64,000 bases of DNA from Nitratireductor sp. (GTDB lineage Bacteria; Pseudomonadota; Alphaproteobacteria; Rhizobiales; Rhizobiaceae), in NCBI GenBank assembly GCA_017854535.1, contig JAFMHL010000007.1, positions 34,608 through 98,607 on the forward strand. Direction: 5' to 3'. Every line of letters starts with the position of its first letter. Position 1 is the stretch's first letter. Below the pieces are notes generated by a model that made no database searches, had not been told where the DNA came from, and was given only the letters and a program-made list of their open reading frames with translations. Positions 27,925 through 37,948 of this stretch are shown in pieces. The translations under genes and the position numbers were made by a program.

Positions 27925-29241
27925 ATGAGTGTGCGTATGTCAAAATCTTTCAAACTTGCAATCCCGATAGCCAGTTTATTGGTATCGGTTCATGGTACGG
28001 CAGCTTATGCTGAAAATGGTATTGTCGAGCTTCGAATGGCAACGTCGCTTACATCCAATACTGACAAACATGGTTTGGACCGTGTCACAACCAGCACCAC
28101 ACAAAACAGAAATCTTGACGTCCTGACGAAAAAGCCTTCTAGCGAAACGATGCCGCGTTGGATAGCCGTGTCGTTGAAAGATCAAAGCCTCAAGCTGTAT
28201 CAGGGTTTGGAAGTGATTGAGCATTCAAACATTTCGAGTGGAAAATCTGGTCACGCTACGCCGACAGGAATATTTTCCATCTTAGGCAAAAAAAAATTCC
28301 ACAAATCCAATATTTACAGCAATGCTCCTATGCCCTTTATGCAGCGTCTAACTTGGTCTGGCATTGCGTTGCATGAATCAAATAGCGTTCCATCTTATCC
28401 TGCATCTCATGGATGTGTCAGATTGCCGAACGGCTTTGCCAAGAAGCTTTATGGACAAACAAAGCACGGTATCCATGTAATTATTAGTCCGGAGGAGGTG
28501 GTTCCAAAATGGGTAAGCCACCCTTCCCTGTTTCAATCCAACAAGTCCGATATCAACCTTGCTGCTCTGCGCACAAGCATTGCGGATTACGATGGCGATG
28601 CTGATGATAAACTTAAAACGAGCAAAGCCAAGCCGTTGCGGATCTATGTGACCCGCGCCACCAAGTGGGACGAAGTTTTCTACGTACAATCGCAACTTTA
28701 TGACCTTGGTTACACCTTCAGTGAACCTGATGGCCTATATGGAAAGATGAGCATTGCCGCCGTAAAACGCTTTCAATCTGCTAACAGCTTGAAAAGAACC
28801 GGCACCATCACAGATGAGCTGTTGGATACACTGAAAGTTCAATCAGGTAGCAAAATTGTACCAAAAGCCAAGCTTTTTATTCGCCGAGATAAGCAGCCGA
28901 TTTATGAAACACAGATTACTTTGAGCGATCCGCAAAAACCTTTGGGATCGCATTTGCTGATGATGTCAGAAAATAGCAGCGGTGAATCCAATTGGTTTTC
29001 GATCTCAATGTCATCCAAAATCCCAAATCATATCATTAGAGACCATGGTTTGGAAAAAGCCTATAGAAACACCCGTGTTTTCGCGAATGTGAACGAGACA
29101 CTTGATAGGATTGTATTGCCGGATGATGCTCGAACTTTCATAGAAGCGCGGCTCGAAGGCGGAGCAAGCTTTGCTATTTCTGACAATGGTATTGGCACTG
29201 AAACGGGAGACGGGACAGACTTTATCGTCCAAACCCATTAG
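27925..29241 (+). CDS. L,D-transpeptidase with peptidoglycan-binding domain
   Basis: Periplasmic YkuD-family enzyme that makes 3-3 peptidoglycan cross-links or attaches outer membrane proteins to peptidoglycan. Signal peptide ends near AAYA. The YkuD domain spans about 78-185 with ASHGCVRLPNG, giving catalytic C164 and H162. A peptidoglycan-binding repeat follows at about 250-305 (QLYDLGYTFSEPDGLYGKMSIAAVKRFQ), then about 130 residues of unknown fold. 438 residues; an ATG at 27937 is an alternative start. Its TAG overlaps the mgsA stop in TTAG. Confidence 0.9.
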   Translation: MSVRMSKSFKLAIPIASLLVSVHGTAAYAENGIVELRMATSLTSNTDKHGLDRVTTSTTQNRNLDVLTKKPSSETMPRWIAVSLKDQSLKLYQGLEVIEHSNISSGKSGHATPTGIFSILGKKKFHKSNIYSNAPMPFMQRLTWSGIALHESNSVPSYPASHGCVRLPNGFAKKLYGQTKHGIHVIISPEEVVPKWVSHPSLFQSNKSDINLAALRTSIADYDGDADDKLKTSKAKPLRIYVTRATKWDEVFYVQSQLYDLGYTFSEPDGLYGKMSIAAVKRFQSANSLKRTGTITDELLDTLKVQSGSKIVPKAKLFIRRDKQPIYETQITLSDPQKPLGSHLLMMSENSSGESNWFSISMSSKIPNHIIRDHGLEKAYRNTRVFANVNETLDRIVLPDDARTFIEARLEGGASFAISDNGIGTETGDGTDFIVQTH

Positions 29242-29648
29242 AGCCTTTTGCGTTTCATATGTTCGATAATGGCATCCGCTGTTTCTTCGTTGAGTGCCAG
29301 TGCGGTGTCGTAAAGAACCGCCAAGCGCGTCAGTGATTTTACATCAACATCGTGCGGTTGTGACGATAGAGGATCGATAAAAAAGATCAAACAGTCTAGC
29401 TTTTCTTCTGAAATCATGGCCCCAAGTTGAGCATCTCCGCCCAACGGACCTGACTTTAAGGTCTTGATGGAAAGTCCCAATTCTTTTTTCAGCATGCCAC
29501 CGGTTGTACCAGTGCCAAACAACTTGAATTTATTCAGGGTCTTCGCGTTTTGCTTCGCCCATTTTAACATGTCTGGTTTCTTACCATCATGGGCGACCAA
29601 TGCCAGACGATAAATGTCATCCCCATTTCGCTTTTTTATTCCGAACAC
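29238..29648 (-). CDS. mgsA: Methylglyoxal synthase
   Basis: Converts dihydroxyacetone phosphate to methylglyoxal, a bypass of lower glycolysis. Family motifs LALVAHDGKKPDM, GTGTTGGML, GPLGGDAQLGA (catalytic Asp) and FFIDPLSSQPHDVDVKSL (catalytic His) are complete in 136 residues. Start is GTG at 29648, 13 bases inside the end of the upstream metallo-hydrolase gene, so translation is coupled. No lactoylglutathione lyase lies beside it; a glyoxalase-fold gene sits at 51.6 kb. Confidence 0.93.
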   Translation of the reverse strand: MFGIKKRNGDDIYRLALVAHDGKKPDMLKWAKQNAKTLNKFKLFGTGTTGGMLKKELGLSIKTLKSGPLGGDAQLGAMISEEKLDCLIFFIDPLSSQPHDVDVKSLTRLAVLYDTALALNEETADAIIEHMKRKRL

Positions 29649-30454
29649 TCCATCTCAATCACCAATCCATCATAGGCAGGCTCCACATGATCAGGCGTTT
29701 CAGCCTTCACTGTCTCATAGTCCAGCGGAATATGCATATGGGTTAAATAGGCCTTTTGTGGCGCTAGACGCACTATCCATTCTAGCGCCTGAGTCACAGA
29801 AAAATGGCTGACATGTTCGCGATATTGCAATGCGTCAATAATCCAAACATCCAAGTCTTTCAGCAGACTCGCACTATTGTCTGATAGGCCAGACACATCA
29901 GAAGAATATGCAAACTTGTCAAATCTGAAGGCAAGCGAATGAATGGAGCCGTGCAGCTGTTTGATAGGCATTGCAGTGATAGGTCCGCCCTGCCCGTTAA
30001 TCGTCACCAATTCTTCGGCGAAGATTTCATTAGCTTCGCAAATCGGTGGATACATCGATCCTTCAGCCGTTTTAAAACAATAGCTGAAGCTCTGTTTTAA
30101 ATGCGCTAATGTAGGAGCATCGCCATAGACAGGCATTCTTTTTTTCTGAAACAATGCATATTGGCGAAGATCATCAATGCCGTGAATGTGATCTGCATGG
30201 GGATGCGTATATAAGACGGCATCAAGCTGCTTCACGTTAGCCGCCAACATTTGTTGACGAAAATCCGGACTGGTATCAATAACGACAGTCGTCGTTCCTG
30301 TTGGGCCAATTTTCTCGACAAGCAGTGAACATCTCAACCGACGGTTTTTTGGATTTTTCGGGTCACAAGCGCCCCATTCACCATTGATACGCGGCACACC
30401 TGGCGATGAGCCACAGCCTAAAATGGTAAACCGCATTTTGGCTTTAGCGCTCAT
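29636..30454 (-). CDS. MBL-fold metallo-hydrolase, PhnP-like
   Basis: 272 residues with the metallo-beta-lactamase fold. Starts FTILGCGSSPGVPRI, has metal-ligand motif THPHADHIHG, the cysteine-containing CDPKNPKNRRLRCS insert typical of PhnP-like proteins, and late ligands SSDVSG and THMHIP. PhnP cleaves cyclic ribose phosphates, but no phn genes are nearby, so the substrate is open. Its ATG overlaps the tatD stop by four bases. tatD-MBL pairing downstream of metG is common in rhizobia. Confidence 0.87.
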   Translation of the reverse strand: MSAKAKMRFTILGCGSSPGVPRINGEWGACDPKNPKNRRLRCSLLVEKIGPTGTTTVVIDTSPDFRQQMLAANVKQLDAVLYTHPHADHIHGIDDLRQYALFQKKRMPVYGDAPTLAHLKQSFSYCFKTAEGSMYPPICEANEIFAEELVTINGQGGPITAMPIKQLHGSIHSLAFRFDKFAYSSDVSGLSDNSASLLKDLDVWIIDALQYREHVSHFSVTQALEWIVRLAPQKAYLTHMHIPLDYETVKAETPDHVEPAYDGLVIEMECSE

Positions 30455-31251
30455 CCTTCCGCCTTATGAAGGTCAGGCTGCGGCACCTTGGAAAACAAAC
30501 GGAAGAAATTTTCTGTTGTGATCGCTCGCATTTCAGCGTCGCTAACACCTTTTACCTCAGCCAGCACAGCACAAGTATGCGCCACATAGGAAGGCTCATT
30601 GCGCTTTCCTCTAAAGGGCAATGGCGCAAGATAAGGAGCATCGGTCTCAACCAATAATCGGTCCATCGGCGTCTGTCTCGCAATCTCGCGCAACTCTTCG
30701 GAGCGCTTGAATGTCAGGATGCCGGAAAAGGAAACATAAAGGCCGAGGGCAACGCCTCGCTTCATCAGATCAACACCAGATGAGAAACAATGCAATAAAG
30801 CCGGATAGGCGCCCTTCTCCGCTTCATCTTCCAATATGGAAGCCATATCCTCATCAGCATCGCGTGAGTGGATCACGAGCGGTAAACCGGTTTGGCGAGC
30901 AGCCTCAATATGAACTCTCAGGCTTTGGGCTTGCGCAGCTGCATGGTCTTTTTGATAAAAGTAGTCGAGACCCGCCTCGCCTATGGCAACCACTCTTGGA
31001 TGAGACGCCAGTGAGACCAATTGATCAGCCGTAACATCAAGCTCTTCGTGAGAATTGTGCGGATGTGTCCCCACAGAGCAATAAACATTTTCGAAGCGTT
31101 CTGCGACTGCCAACACCTGCGGAAATTTGGCAACGCGGGTGCAAATCGTGACCATGCGGCCTATGCCAACACCCTCAGCCCGCGCGACGATTTCCGGCAG
31201 CTCATCAGCAAAGTCTGGAAAGTCCAAATGGCAATGGGAATCGACTAGCAT
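30451..31251 (-). CDS. tatD: TatD-family metal-dependent DNase
   Basis: TIM-barrel hydrolase with 3'-5' DNase activity in characterised members, linked to DNA repair and degradation. Metal ligands are visible as DSHCHLDF at the start, GEAGLDY, LVIHSRDA, LHCFSSG and VETDAPYLAP. 266 residues, usual length. Starts 6 bases after the metG stop. Confidence 0.94.
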   Translation of the reverse strand: MLVDSHCHLDFPDFADELPEIVARAEGVGIGRMVTICTRVAKFPQVLAVAERFENVYCSVGTHPHNSHEELDVTADQLVSLASHPRVVAIGEAGLDYFYQKDHAAAQAQSLRVHIEAARQTGLPLVIHSRDADEDMASILEDEAEKGAYPALLHCFSSGVDLMKRGVALGLYVSFSGILTFKRSEELREIARQTPMDRLLVETDAPYLAPLPFRGKRNEPSYVAHTCAVLAEVKGVSDAEMRAITTENFFRLFSKVPQPDLHKAEG

Positions 31252-31257
31252 AAATCT

Positions 31258-32793
31258 CTATGCCTCCGGTTCTACATATCTTGGAAATACGCCACTTGGT
31301 GCAGGCAAATCTGTGCCAGGTACCAAAGCAGCCTGCTTGACCCGAAACTGTCGGTTTTCCTGAGACACAGACAGGTAATCCAACAATTTCGCCGTGCTGT
31401 CAGGCATAAAGGCTTGCGCTGAAATTGTGATGACACGGACAACTTCCGCAACGACATAAAGCACCGTCTTCATGCGTTCGGGATCGGTTTTCTTCAATCC
31501 CCAAGGCGCTTGTCCATCGATGTAGCGATCTGCTTCGCTGACAACTTGCCAAATAGCCTCCAGAGCTTTGTGAATGCGCATATTCTCCATTTCAGGACGC
31601 ACGACATCTAACAAACCATAAGCCATATCAAACAGCGACTGGTCTTCATCTGTCAGCTCACCATATTCAGGCACTTTGCCTTCACAGTTCTTTGCAATCA
31701 TAGAAAGGCTGCGCTGTGCAAGATTGCCAAGCCCATTGGCAAGGTCCGCGTTGGTGCGCGCAACAATTGCTTCATGGCTATAGGATCCATCGCTACCAAA
31801 AGGCACCTCACGCATAAAAAAATAGCGAACAGCGTCCAGACCATATTGTTCGACCAGATTAAACGGGTCGACAACATTGCCGACCGACTTCGACATCTTC
31901 TCACCTTTGTTGTTGAGAAACCCATGGGCAAAGACACGTTTCGGCAAAGGCAGACCAGCAGACATCAAGAACGCTGGCCAATAGACCGCGTGAAAACGGA
32001 TGATATCCTTGCCGATCATATGAACATCAGCGGGCCAAAAGTCAGAGCGCGGACCGCCATTTGGCCAATCTGTGGCCGTGATATAATTGGTCAAGGCATC
32101 AACCCAAACATACATCACATGCTTGTCATTGCCCGGGACTGGAACTCCCCAGTCAAAGGTTGTGCGGGATATGGATAGATCGCGAAGACCACCCTTCACG
32201 AAACTCAAAACTTCATTACGGCGTTCATTGGGCCCAATAAAATCTGAATTAGTTTCATAGTGAGAAAGAAGCTTATCTCCATAAGCTGAAAGCTTGAAAA
32301 AATAGCTCTCCTCTTCAACCCATTCAACTTCTGAGCCCAGCGGTTCGCGGCGTTTGCCATCTTCGCCAACGACCGTTTCTTTTTCATCGAAATAAGCTTC
32401 TTGGCGCACCGAATACCATCCACCATAAGTATCTAGGTAAATGTCACCATTGGCTTCCATCCGCTTCCAGATTTCCTGACAGGCAATCGTGTGGCGTTCT
32501 TCAGTGGTTCGAATAAAATCATCGTTTGAGCAATTGAGCATTTCCACCATTTTGCGAAAAACAGCAGAATTTTTATCAGCAAGTTCCAGCGGTGTTATGC
32601 CCTCTTTTTCAGCCGTTTGCTGCATCTTTTGGCCATGCTCATCAGTTCCTGAAAGAAACATCACATTCTTGCCATCCAGCCGTTGGAAGCGCGCCAATAC
32701 ATCTGTGGCTATCGCTGTATAGGCATGTCCGATATGCGGCACACCGTTAGGATAAAAAATGGGGGTTGTGATGTAGAAATTTTCTTGGCTCAT
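31258..32793 (-). CDS. metG: Methionyl-tRNA synthetase
   Basis: Class I aminoacyl-tRNA synthetase charging tRNA-Met. Signature PHIGHAY near residue 20 and KMSKSVGN near residue 300, with an anticodon-binding helical domain to the end. 511 residues: no C-terminal tRNA-binding domain and no CxxC zinc knuckle in the connective insertion, the short form usual in alphaproteobacteria. A 94-base gap separates it from holB. Confidence 0.96.
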   Translation of the reverse strand: MSQENFYITTPIFYPNGVPHIGHAYTAIATDVLARFQRLDGKNVMFLSGTDEHGQKMQQTAEKEGITPLELADKNSAVFRKMVEMLNCSNDDFIRTTEERHTIACQEIWKRMEANGDIYLDTYGGWYSVRQEAYFDEKETVVGEDGKRREPLGSEVEWVEEESYFFKLSAYGDKLLSHYETNSDFIGPNERRNEVLSFVKGGLRDLSISRTTFDWGVPVPGNDKHVMYVWVDALTNYITATDWPNGGPRSDFWPADVHMIGKDIIRFHAVYWPAFLMSAGLPLPKRVFAHGFLNNKGEKMSKSVGNVVDPFNLVEQYGLDAVRYFFMREVPFGSDGSYSHEAIVARTNADLANGLGNLAQRSLSMIAKNCEGKVPEYGELTDEDQSLFDMAYGLLDVVRPEMENMRIHKALEAIWQVVSEADRYIDGQAPWGLKKTDPERMKTVLYVVAEVVRVITISAQAFMPDSTAKLLDYLSVSQENRQFRVKQAALVPGTDLPAPSGVFPRYVEPEA

Positions 32794-32887
32794 GGGGAAT
32801 GCAATTCTCGTAAGTTTTTACTTGTGAAATAGGCAATAAGGCGCGGTTAGGCGTTTGTCGACAAATTTTGGCATCTTTTGAAGGAAA

Positions 32888-33931
32888 TCAGGCGGCACGC
32901 AGATCATTGAAAAGATCAAGAATAACCTGCTTTTTATCCATATTCCAAGTTTCAGCTCGCATATTGGCTTCGCGTGTCTTATCCCAAATCACCGCCCATT
33001 TGGAAATTCGATCCATGGAAATCTGATCATTGACAGCCATAGTACGTGCGTTGTCAGCCATGTGATCGTAAACCAGATCCAAAAACAACGCATATTCACC
33101 AGACCTTGATGCTGGAGCCAATTGCCCAGCTAGGAAATGTAATTGCCCAATATCTGCCTGCTTCTGTGAAACAATTTTCAGGAAATTGGCAAAGGTTTCC
33201 AAAACGCCGCTCTGAGCAAGAAGAAACGCCCGTTTCGGCGAACCTTTTGCATGATGAATGAGATTTTGTATTTCAGCTTCAGGTAAGTCGCTGGTCAAAG
33301 CCTGACGCTTCAACACAGAAACCATATCTGTATGTTCCAATGGTTTTATCGGCAACACCTGACAGCGTGATCGGATGGTTGGTAATAGTCCACGCGGTGA
33401 ATGAGCCAGAACGAAAAATATCGTGCGTGCTGGCGGCTCTTCTAAAACCTTCAAAAGGGCATTGGCCGCACTATTGTTCATATCATCAGCTGGATCTACA
33501 ATGACTATCCGCCATGCATTCGCCCCGCTCGCCGTCTGCAGGAAAGATGCGGTCTTGCGAATTTCATCTACGGTAATTTGAGTTTTGAATTTCTTGGATT
33601 TTTGATCCCATGGTTTGCGCAATATCAATACATTGGGATGAGCGCCTTTTGAAACCTGTGAATGGACGGTATCATCAAGCATTTCCATGTTTTCGCTGGA
33701 ATGAGCCGGATCAGGATTGCGCAACAAAAACTCTGCAAAACGAAGAGCCAGCGTGGCCTTGCCGATGCCCTTGGGGCCAGATAGAAGCCAGGCGTGATGA
33801 AGACGGTTGTTGCGATAGTTTCGCACAAGAGTGTCCAAAGCATTCTCATGACCGAATATCTCAAGCGTTTCAGATGGTGGAGCAACCCCTTCAATGTCAT
33901 CCCAAGCAAGAGGTGTATAATCGTGATCCAT
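32888..33931 (-). CDS. holB: DNA polymerase III subunit delta prime
   Basis: Clamp-loader subunit. Walker A region GPKGIGKATLALRFAE near residue 53 and the sensor segment ALLKVLEEPPARTIFFVLAHSPRGLLPTIRSRCQ are typical of the delta'/gamma family. The usual zinc-binding cysteine cluster after Walker A is not present. 347 residues. Two bases from tmk, as in most bacteria. Confidence 0.93.
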   Translation of the reverse strand: MDHDYTPLAWDDIEGVAPPSETLEIFGHENALDTLVRNYRNNRLHHAWLLSGPKGIGKATLALRFAEFLLRNPDPAHSSENMEMLDDTVHSQVSKGAHPNVLILRKPWDQKSKKFKTQITVDEIRKTASFLQTASGANAWRIVIVDPADDMNNSAANALLKVLEEPPARTIFFVLAHSPRGLLPTIRSRCQVLPIKPLEHTDMVSVLKRQALTSDLPEAEIQNLIHHAKGSPKRAFLLAQSGVLETFANFLKIVSQKQADIGQLHFLAGQLAPASRSGEYALFLDLVYDHMADNARTMAVNDQISMDRISKWAVIWDKTREANMRAETWNMDKKQVILDLFNDLRAA

Positions 33932-33933
33932 GA

Positions 33934-34779
33934 TTAATCTTGCTCTAATTGGGCTGAGACTTTTTTGGTAGTTAAATCCTTATGCGATAGCATTTTTAGT
34001 TTCTTGCTCTTTGTCTTTGCAACCATTTTCGCTGGGCCACCCCCGTTCGTTTTTTTACCAACGGTTTTGGTAAATGAAGCGCTTTCCATACGTTGGTTGA
34101 CTACACGCCATAATCTCTCGAAGACTTCCTCGCGCGCTCCGTTACCATCGATAACGACGCATCGCTCCGGTTCTTCCTCAGCAATTTTTAAATAGGCTTT
34201 TTGGCGCATTTTTTGGAGTTTCAGAGACTCTTTCTCAAATCGGTCGGGAACTTCATCTAAATTTCGACGAGAATTAGCGCGTTTCAACCCTTCTTCTGGA
34301 TCAAGATCAATAATAACTGTCAAATCAGGCCAGACATTATCACAGGCAATATGTTCCAATCGTCGAACAAATGCATCGTCCACTTTTCCGCTGACACCCT
34401 GATAGACCCGTGTCGAATCAAAGAAACGGTCACTAATGACAACAGAGCCATTTTTAAGGGCTGGCTTGATCACAGTTTCCACATGGTCTGACCGTGCAGC
34501 AGAAAACAGTATTGCTTCCATTTCTGCGCCAAACGGTTCAGCTGCTCCAGACAGCAGTACATGTCGAACTGCTTCTGCACCGCAAGAGCCGCCGGGCTCT
34601 CTGCTTGTTAAAACCGTTTTTCCCGCTTCTTCCAGACGTGTCTTCAAAAGCGTCATTTGGCTGCTTTTGCCAGCACCCTCACCGCCTTCAAGTGTTATGA
34701 AGAAACCGGGCAATCCATGACGAGGATGTACAGCAGGCGAGCTCACCCGAGAAGTATTCTTTGTTTTAGATTTTGCCAT
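33934..34779 (-). CDS. tmk: Thymidylate kinase with basic C-terminal tail
   Basis: Phosphorylates dTMP to dTDP. P-loop [11 protein letters not shown] near residue 32, the DRF/Y motif (VISDRFFDS), and the LID segment. The core ends near residue 228. Beyond it lie about 50 residues rich in lysine ([23 protein letters not shown]), and there is also a 25-residue N-terminal extension before the first strand. Family members usually have 205-235 residues, so at 281 this one is long. Located in the rlpA-dacA-tmk-holB-metG block. Confidence 0.94.
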   Translation of the reverse strand: MAKSKTKNTSRVSSPAVHPRHGLPGFFITLEGGEGAGKSSQMTLLKTRLEEAGKTVLTSREPGGSCGAEAVRHVLLSGAAEPFGAEMEAILFSAARSDHVETVIKPALKNGSVVISDRFFDSTRVYQGVSGKVDDAFVRRLEHIACDNVWPDLTVIIDLDPEEGLKRANSRRNLDEVPDRFEKESLKLQKMRQKAYLKIAEEEPERCVVIDGNGAREEVFERLWRVVNQRMESASFTKTVGKKTNGGGPAKMVAKTKSKKLKMLSHKDLTTKKVSAQLEQD

Positions 34780-34814
34780 ACTACCTGTGATCCGACGTTT
34801 TCAGAGACCTAAAT

Positions 34815-36023
34815 TTAATTTGGAATCCAAGCGGTCAACAATTCTTTCATGGCATCCATCGCGCGTCGTTTGATGTCACCTTTTTCCACATCACTCATGG
34901 CATATAAAGGTGTTTCCTGGCTAAGGGTATCACCAATCCAAATTTTCAATTTTGCTATCTCTTGGCCCTTCTCAATCGCAGGCATCATTGGATAATTATA
35001 GGCGATACGCGCCACTAGTTTATCGCGACTTCCAACTGGAAGATAAATCTCGATCGGGCCATTGCCCGTAACATCAACCGACGAGACGGCACCGCCATAT
35101 ACAGGCACACTGCCAACAACTTGTTTGTCATCGAAGAGATTAAGTCGCTCGAATGCTCTAAAGCCCCAATCGAGTATTTTTCGAGCTTCTTCGGCACGTT
35201 CCTTTGTAGAGGTCATGCCGCTCAAAACCGTGATCAATCGTTGACCGTCGCGTGTGGAAGAACCAACGATAGCGTAGCCGGATGCTTCTGTGTAACCAGT
35301 TTTCATGCCATCAGCGTCGATATTCATAGAAAGCAATGGGTTACGGTTTCGCTGATTAATATTGTTCCACTCAAATTCAGGCTCTGAATAATAGGAATAA
35401 TATTCAGGATAGGTGTTAATGATGTGTTTTGCCAGCTTCGCGAGATCTGAAATCGTTACATACTGATTGTCATCGGGAAGTCCTGTCGAGTTTGTAAACC
35501 GAGAATTATCCAAGCCAATGGCACGGGCTCGTTCATTCATCAAATCAGCAAAAGTACTTTCAGTGCCTGCAAGTCCCTCTGCAATGACAATGCAACCATC
35601 ATTGGCCGACTGAATAATAACGCCTCGAATGAGATTTTCCAAAGTAATGCTGGTATTCACTTTGGCGAACATGGTTGAGCCACCAGAGTTAGCGCCGCCA
35701 TTACGCCAAGCATTTTCACTAACGAAAAATTCGTCAGTAAGTTTCAGCGTACCCTGCTTGAGCCTGTCAAAAACGACTTCCATCGTCATCAATTTGGCAA
35801 GTGATGCCGGAGGTATCTGTGTCTCTGCTTCTTTTGCATAAAGGATAGTGCCAGTATCGGCATCCAGCAAAACTGCTTGCGGCGCACCGCTGTCAAAGTT
35901 TTGGGAGTGTGCCATTTGCGGAAAAACAAGCACCGTTAAAAACAACAACAAATATGGTAACATCCAACTTCCATATTCCGCAGAAATTGGGTTCACCAAA
36001 AAGGTGTTGCGCATTGCAAACAT
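34815..36023 (-). CDS. dacA: D-alanyl-D-alanine carboxypeptidase (PBP5/6 type)
   Basis: Penicillin-binding protein that trims the terminal D-Ala of peptidoglycan stem peptides. Active-site triad of motifs: SLAKLM (SxxK), SANDG (SxN) and MKTGYT (KTG). The C-terminal PBP5 beta domain and an amphipathic membrane-anchoring tail follow. The hydrophobic signal segment reads LPYLLLFLTVLVF. ATG 36023 is chosen for its AAGGA site 7 bases upstream; 36014 and 35963 are alternatives. Could equally be named dacF or dacC. Confidence 0.93.
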   Translation of the reverse strand: MFAMRNTFLVNPISAEYGSWMLPYLLLFLTVLVFPQMAHSQNFDSGAPQAVLLDADTGTILYAKEAETQIPPASLAKLMTMEVVFDRLKQGTLKLTDEFFVSENAWRNGGANSGGSTMFAKVNTSITLENLIRGVIIQSANDGCIVIAEGLAGTESTFADLMNERARAIGLDNSRFTNSTGLPDDNQYVTISDLAKLAKHIINTYPEYYSYYSEPEFEWNNINQRNRNPLLSMNIDADGMKTGYTEASGYAIVGSSTRDGQRLITVLSGMTSTKERAEEARKILDWGFRAFERLNLFDDKQVVGSVPVYGGAVSSVDVTGNGPIEIYLPVGSRDKLVARIAYNYPMMPAIEKGQEIAKLKIWIGDTLSQETPLYAMSDVEKGDIKRRAMDAMKELLTAWIPN

Positions 36024-36149
36024 ATTCAATCCTTGACACATTTAGTTTCAAAACCCCGAAAGACACTTTAAAGCGCTGAATAAAGCGAAACAAGACCTAT
36101 CGTAAGGAGTTTGCCCGGGAAAAGCCAAATCAGAATAAATATAACTGAA

Positions 36150-37349
36150 TTAACGGATCTTGGCGTCTAACAAACCAATTGAACGAGCGTAAATAAGTAT
36201 CTGATTTGCATGGCGTTCTTGAGTGTCTAAAATCGCCCTTTGAGAAGAATTTGCAAAACTGATTTTACCTGCTTCAGCGAAAAGTTTTTCAAGAATTGAT
36301 AGACTAGAAACATCGGCAAAGCGGCCCAATTCAATTTGGATTGCCGTTGAGCCGAAAGGCCGCGCCACGTCTTCTTCCTGTTGAGTAAATTTGTACTCTA
36401 AAGAATTGGTATCATTGCTATCATCCCAATAGGCCATTGGACGGGGCGCTTTGCCTACAACACTGGAAGTGGTTGGGCGATAAACGACCCGCTCCACATC
36501 ATTGATCAAGCTGCCATCATTTTGATTTTGTGCAAGCGGAATGCCTTCAAACAACGTTGGCCGCCCGATCGGAACGGGAACACCGCCAGATAAACTTGCA
36601 ACGGTTGGGGCAAAGCTCTGATCAATCGCAGCAACCGGCCCTGTTGGAATGACCTGCTCATTCATAGCAATCATCGTTCCACTACCAGCAGCATTGTTGC
36701 CGTTAAAGTCATTAAAGCCTGGTCCTTGATAGGATGCCAGCAACATCTCTTCATCAAGACCATCCATTGCGGCAAGACCGGCATATTCTACTTTGACCTT
36801 AACCACGCCTTGCTTCTCATAGCCCAGCAATTTTGCTGCTTTTGCGGAAAGATCAATAACTCTGCCATGAGCGTAAGGTCCGCGATCGTTTACGCGAACT
36901 TTTATTTTACGACCATTTTCCAGGTTAGTCACCATGGCATAGCTTGGCAAAGGCAGTGTCGGATGGGCGGCTGATATTCCGTATTGATCGTAAATCTCGC
37001 CGTTGGCAGTCAAACGACCATGAAAATTGGGACCATACCATGACGCCAGTCCAACCTGATTGAGGGTCGGATCATCTTTTGGCGTGTACCACTTGCCACG
37101 AATTTTATAAGGCTTTCCAATCTGAAAACGCCCCCCGCCCTTGCGGGTTCTTTTTTCTGTAGTCACACGCGGGCTGCTCGCAACGCCATATTCCTTTTGA
37201 GAAAACTTAGTTTCCTTATTGATATGCTCGGATTTCGCAACCGGTGTTTTAGACGGCGCCTTTGGAAGAGGCTTTAAGCATCCAGACAATGACACCAAAG
37301 CAAGTCCCAAAGGAAACAACAAAATGAGTTTCCTGTTTTTCTTGTTCAT
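36150..37349 (-). CDS. rlpA: Septal ring lytic transglycosylase RlpA, lipoprotein
   Basis: Outer membrane lipoprotein with a double-psi beta-barrel that acts on peptidoglycan at the septum. Signal peptide and lipobox LSGC near residue 24. RlpA domain (about 100-190) has GLASWYGPNFHGRLTANGEIY and RVNDRGPY with the conserved acidic residues. The last 70 residues (IQIELGRFADVSSLSILEKL) resemble a degenerate SPOR-like domain. ATG 37349 is chosen so the lipoprotein signal is N-terminal; the frame is open up to 37454. Confidence 0.9.
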   Translation of the reverse strand: MNKKNRKLILLFPLGLALVSLSGCLKPLPKAPSKTPVAKSEHINKETKFSQKEYGVASSPRVTTEKRTRKGGGRFQIGKPYKIRGKWYTPKDDPTLNQVGLASWYGPNFHGRLTANGEIYDQYGISAAHPTLPLPSYAMVTNLENGRKIKVRVNDRGPYAHGRVIDLSAKAAKLLGYEKQGVVKVKVEYAGLAAMDGLDEEMLLASYQGPGFNDFNGNNAAGSGTMIAMNEQVIPTGPVAAIDQSFAPTVASLSGGVPVPIGRPTLFEGIPLAQNQNDGSLINDVERVVYRPTTSSVVGKAPRPMAYWDDSNDTNSLEYKFTQQEEDVARPFGSTAIQIELGRFADVSSLSILEKLFAEAGKISFANSSQRAILDTQERHANQILIYARSIGLLDAKIR

Positions 37350-37697
37350 GCTTGAAAATGTCAACGTGTCTTGGCGCTTATGCATTAGAATCTCTGTAAA
37401 AAGCCATCCATCGAAAACAGTTATACGACAACTGGCAGCATTTGGAATGAGCATACAAACGGAATACGGTAGGAATTAGGCCCACCCGCATTTTTCGGCA
37501 CTAATCAGATCCGTAACATATCAGAGTTGCCGATTGGTTAAGCAATAGTCGCTACGGACCTAAAAATCTTACAGGTTCTATTAATACTCCTCACATACTA
37601 GTGATCAACTGTGACAAAATTTGCCATGTAATATCCAGATTCAATACCTATCTCACAGACAGGCTGGGACGAACCCAATACAACCTCGGAGTTACAG
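37350..37697. other. rlpA upstream region
   Basis: About 350 bases between the rlpA start and the small ORF at 37698. It must hold the promoter of the minus-strand rlpA block and any promoter for the plus-strand genes. No RNA gene, repeat or strong hairpin was recognised. Confidence 0.4.
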
Positions 37698-37829
37698 ATG
37701 TTTCTAACAATTTTGGCAATCACAGGTGCTGTGGCTGCTGTTGCAACCAAATATGGACTGGAAGATGAGCAAAGAAGCGAGTGCTTTTCGGCTTATGTGC
37801 ATGCGCGCAGGCCAAACATCAGAAACTAG
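37698..37829 (+). CDS. Small single-span membrane ORF, 43 aa
   Basis: A 43-codon frame starting at ATG 37698 with CGGAG 6-7 bases upstream. The first half (FLTILAITGAVAAVATKYGL) could form one membrane helix; the second half is charged (EDEQRSE, HARRPNIRN). No homology recognised. Frames on the other strand and in the third frame of this stretch lack such a binding site. It precedes the kinase-like gene by about 120 bases. Plausible but unproven. Confidence 0.45.
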   Translation: MFLTILAITGAVAAVATKYGLEDEQRSECFSAYVHARRPNIRN

Positions 37830-37948
37830 GCTTGAAATTAACCTGGTTCGATCTGCTGTCTTTACCTCATCGGTCATATCACATAAATACACGTTATCTG
37901 AGTTTGGGATAACGCCGGTCGTTGTTCGCGCATGATTGGGGCATTGTA

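Noticed and set aside
37704..37892. 62-codon minus-strand frame opposite the small membrane ORF
   Set aside because: No binding site and no recognisable product; the plus-strand 43-codon frame has a clear binding site.
37726..37935. 69-codon plus-strand frame in the same region
   Set aside because: Out of frame with the better supported 43-codon ORF and without a ribosome binding site.
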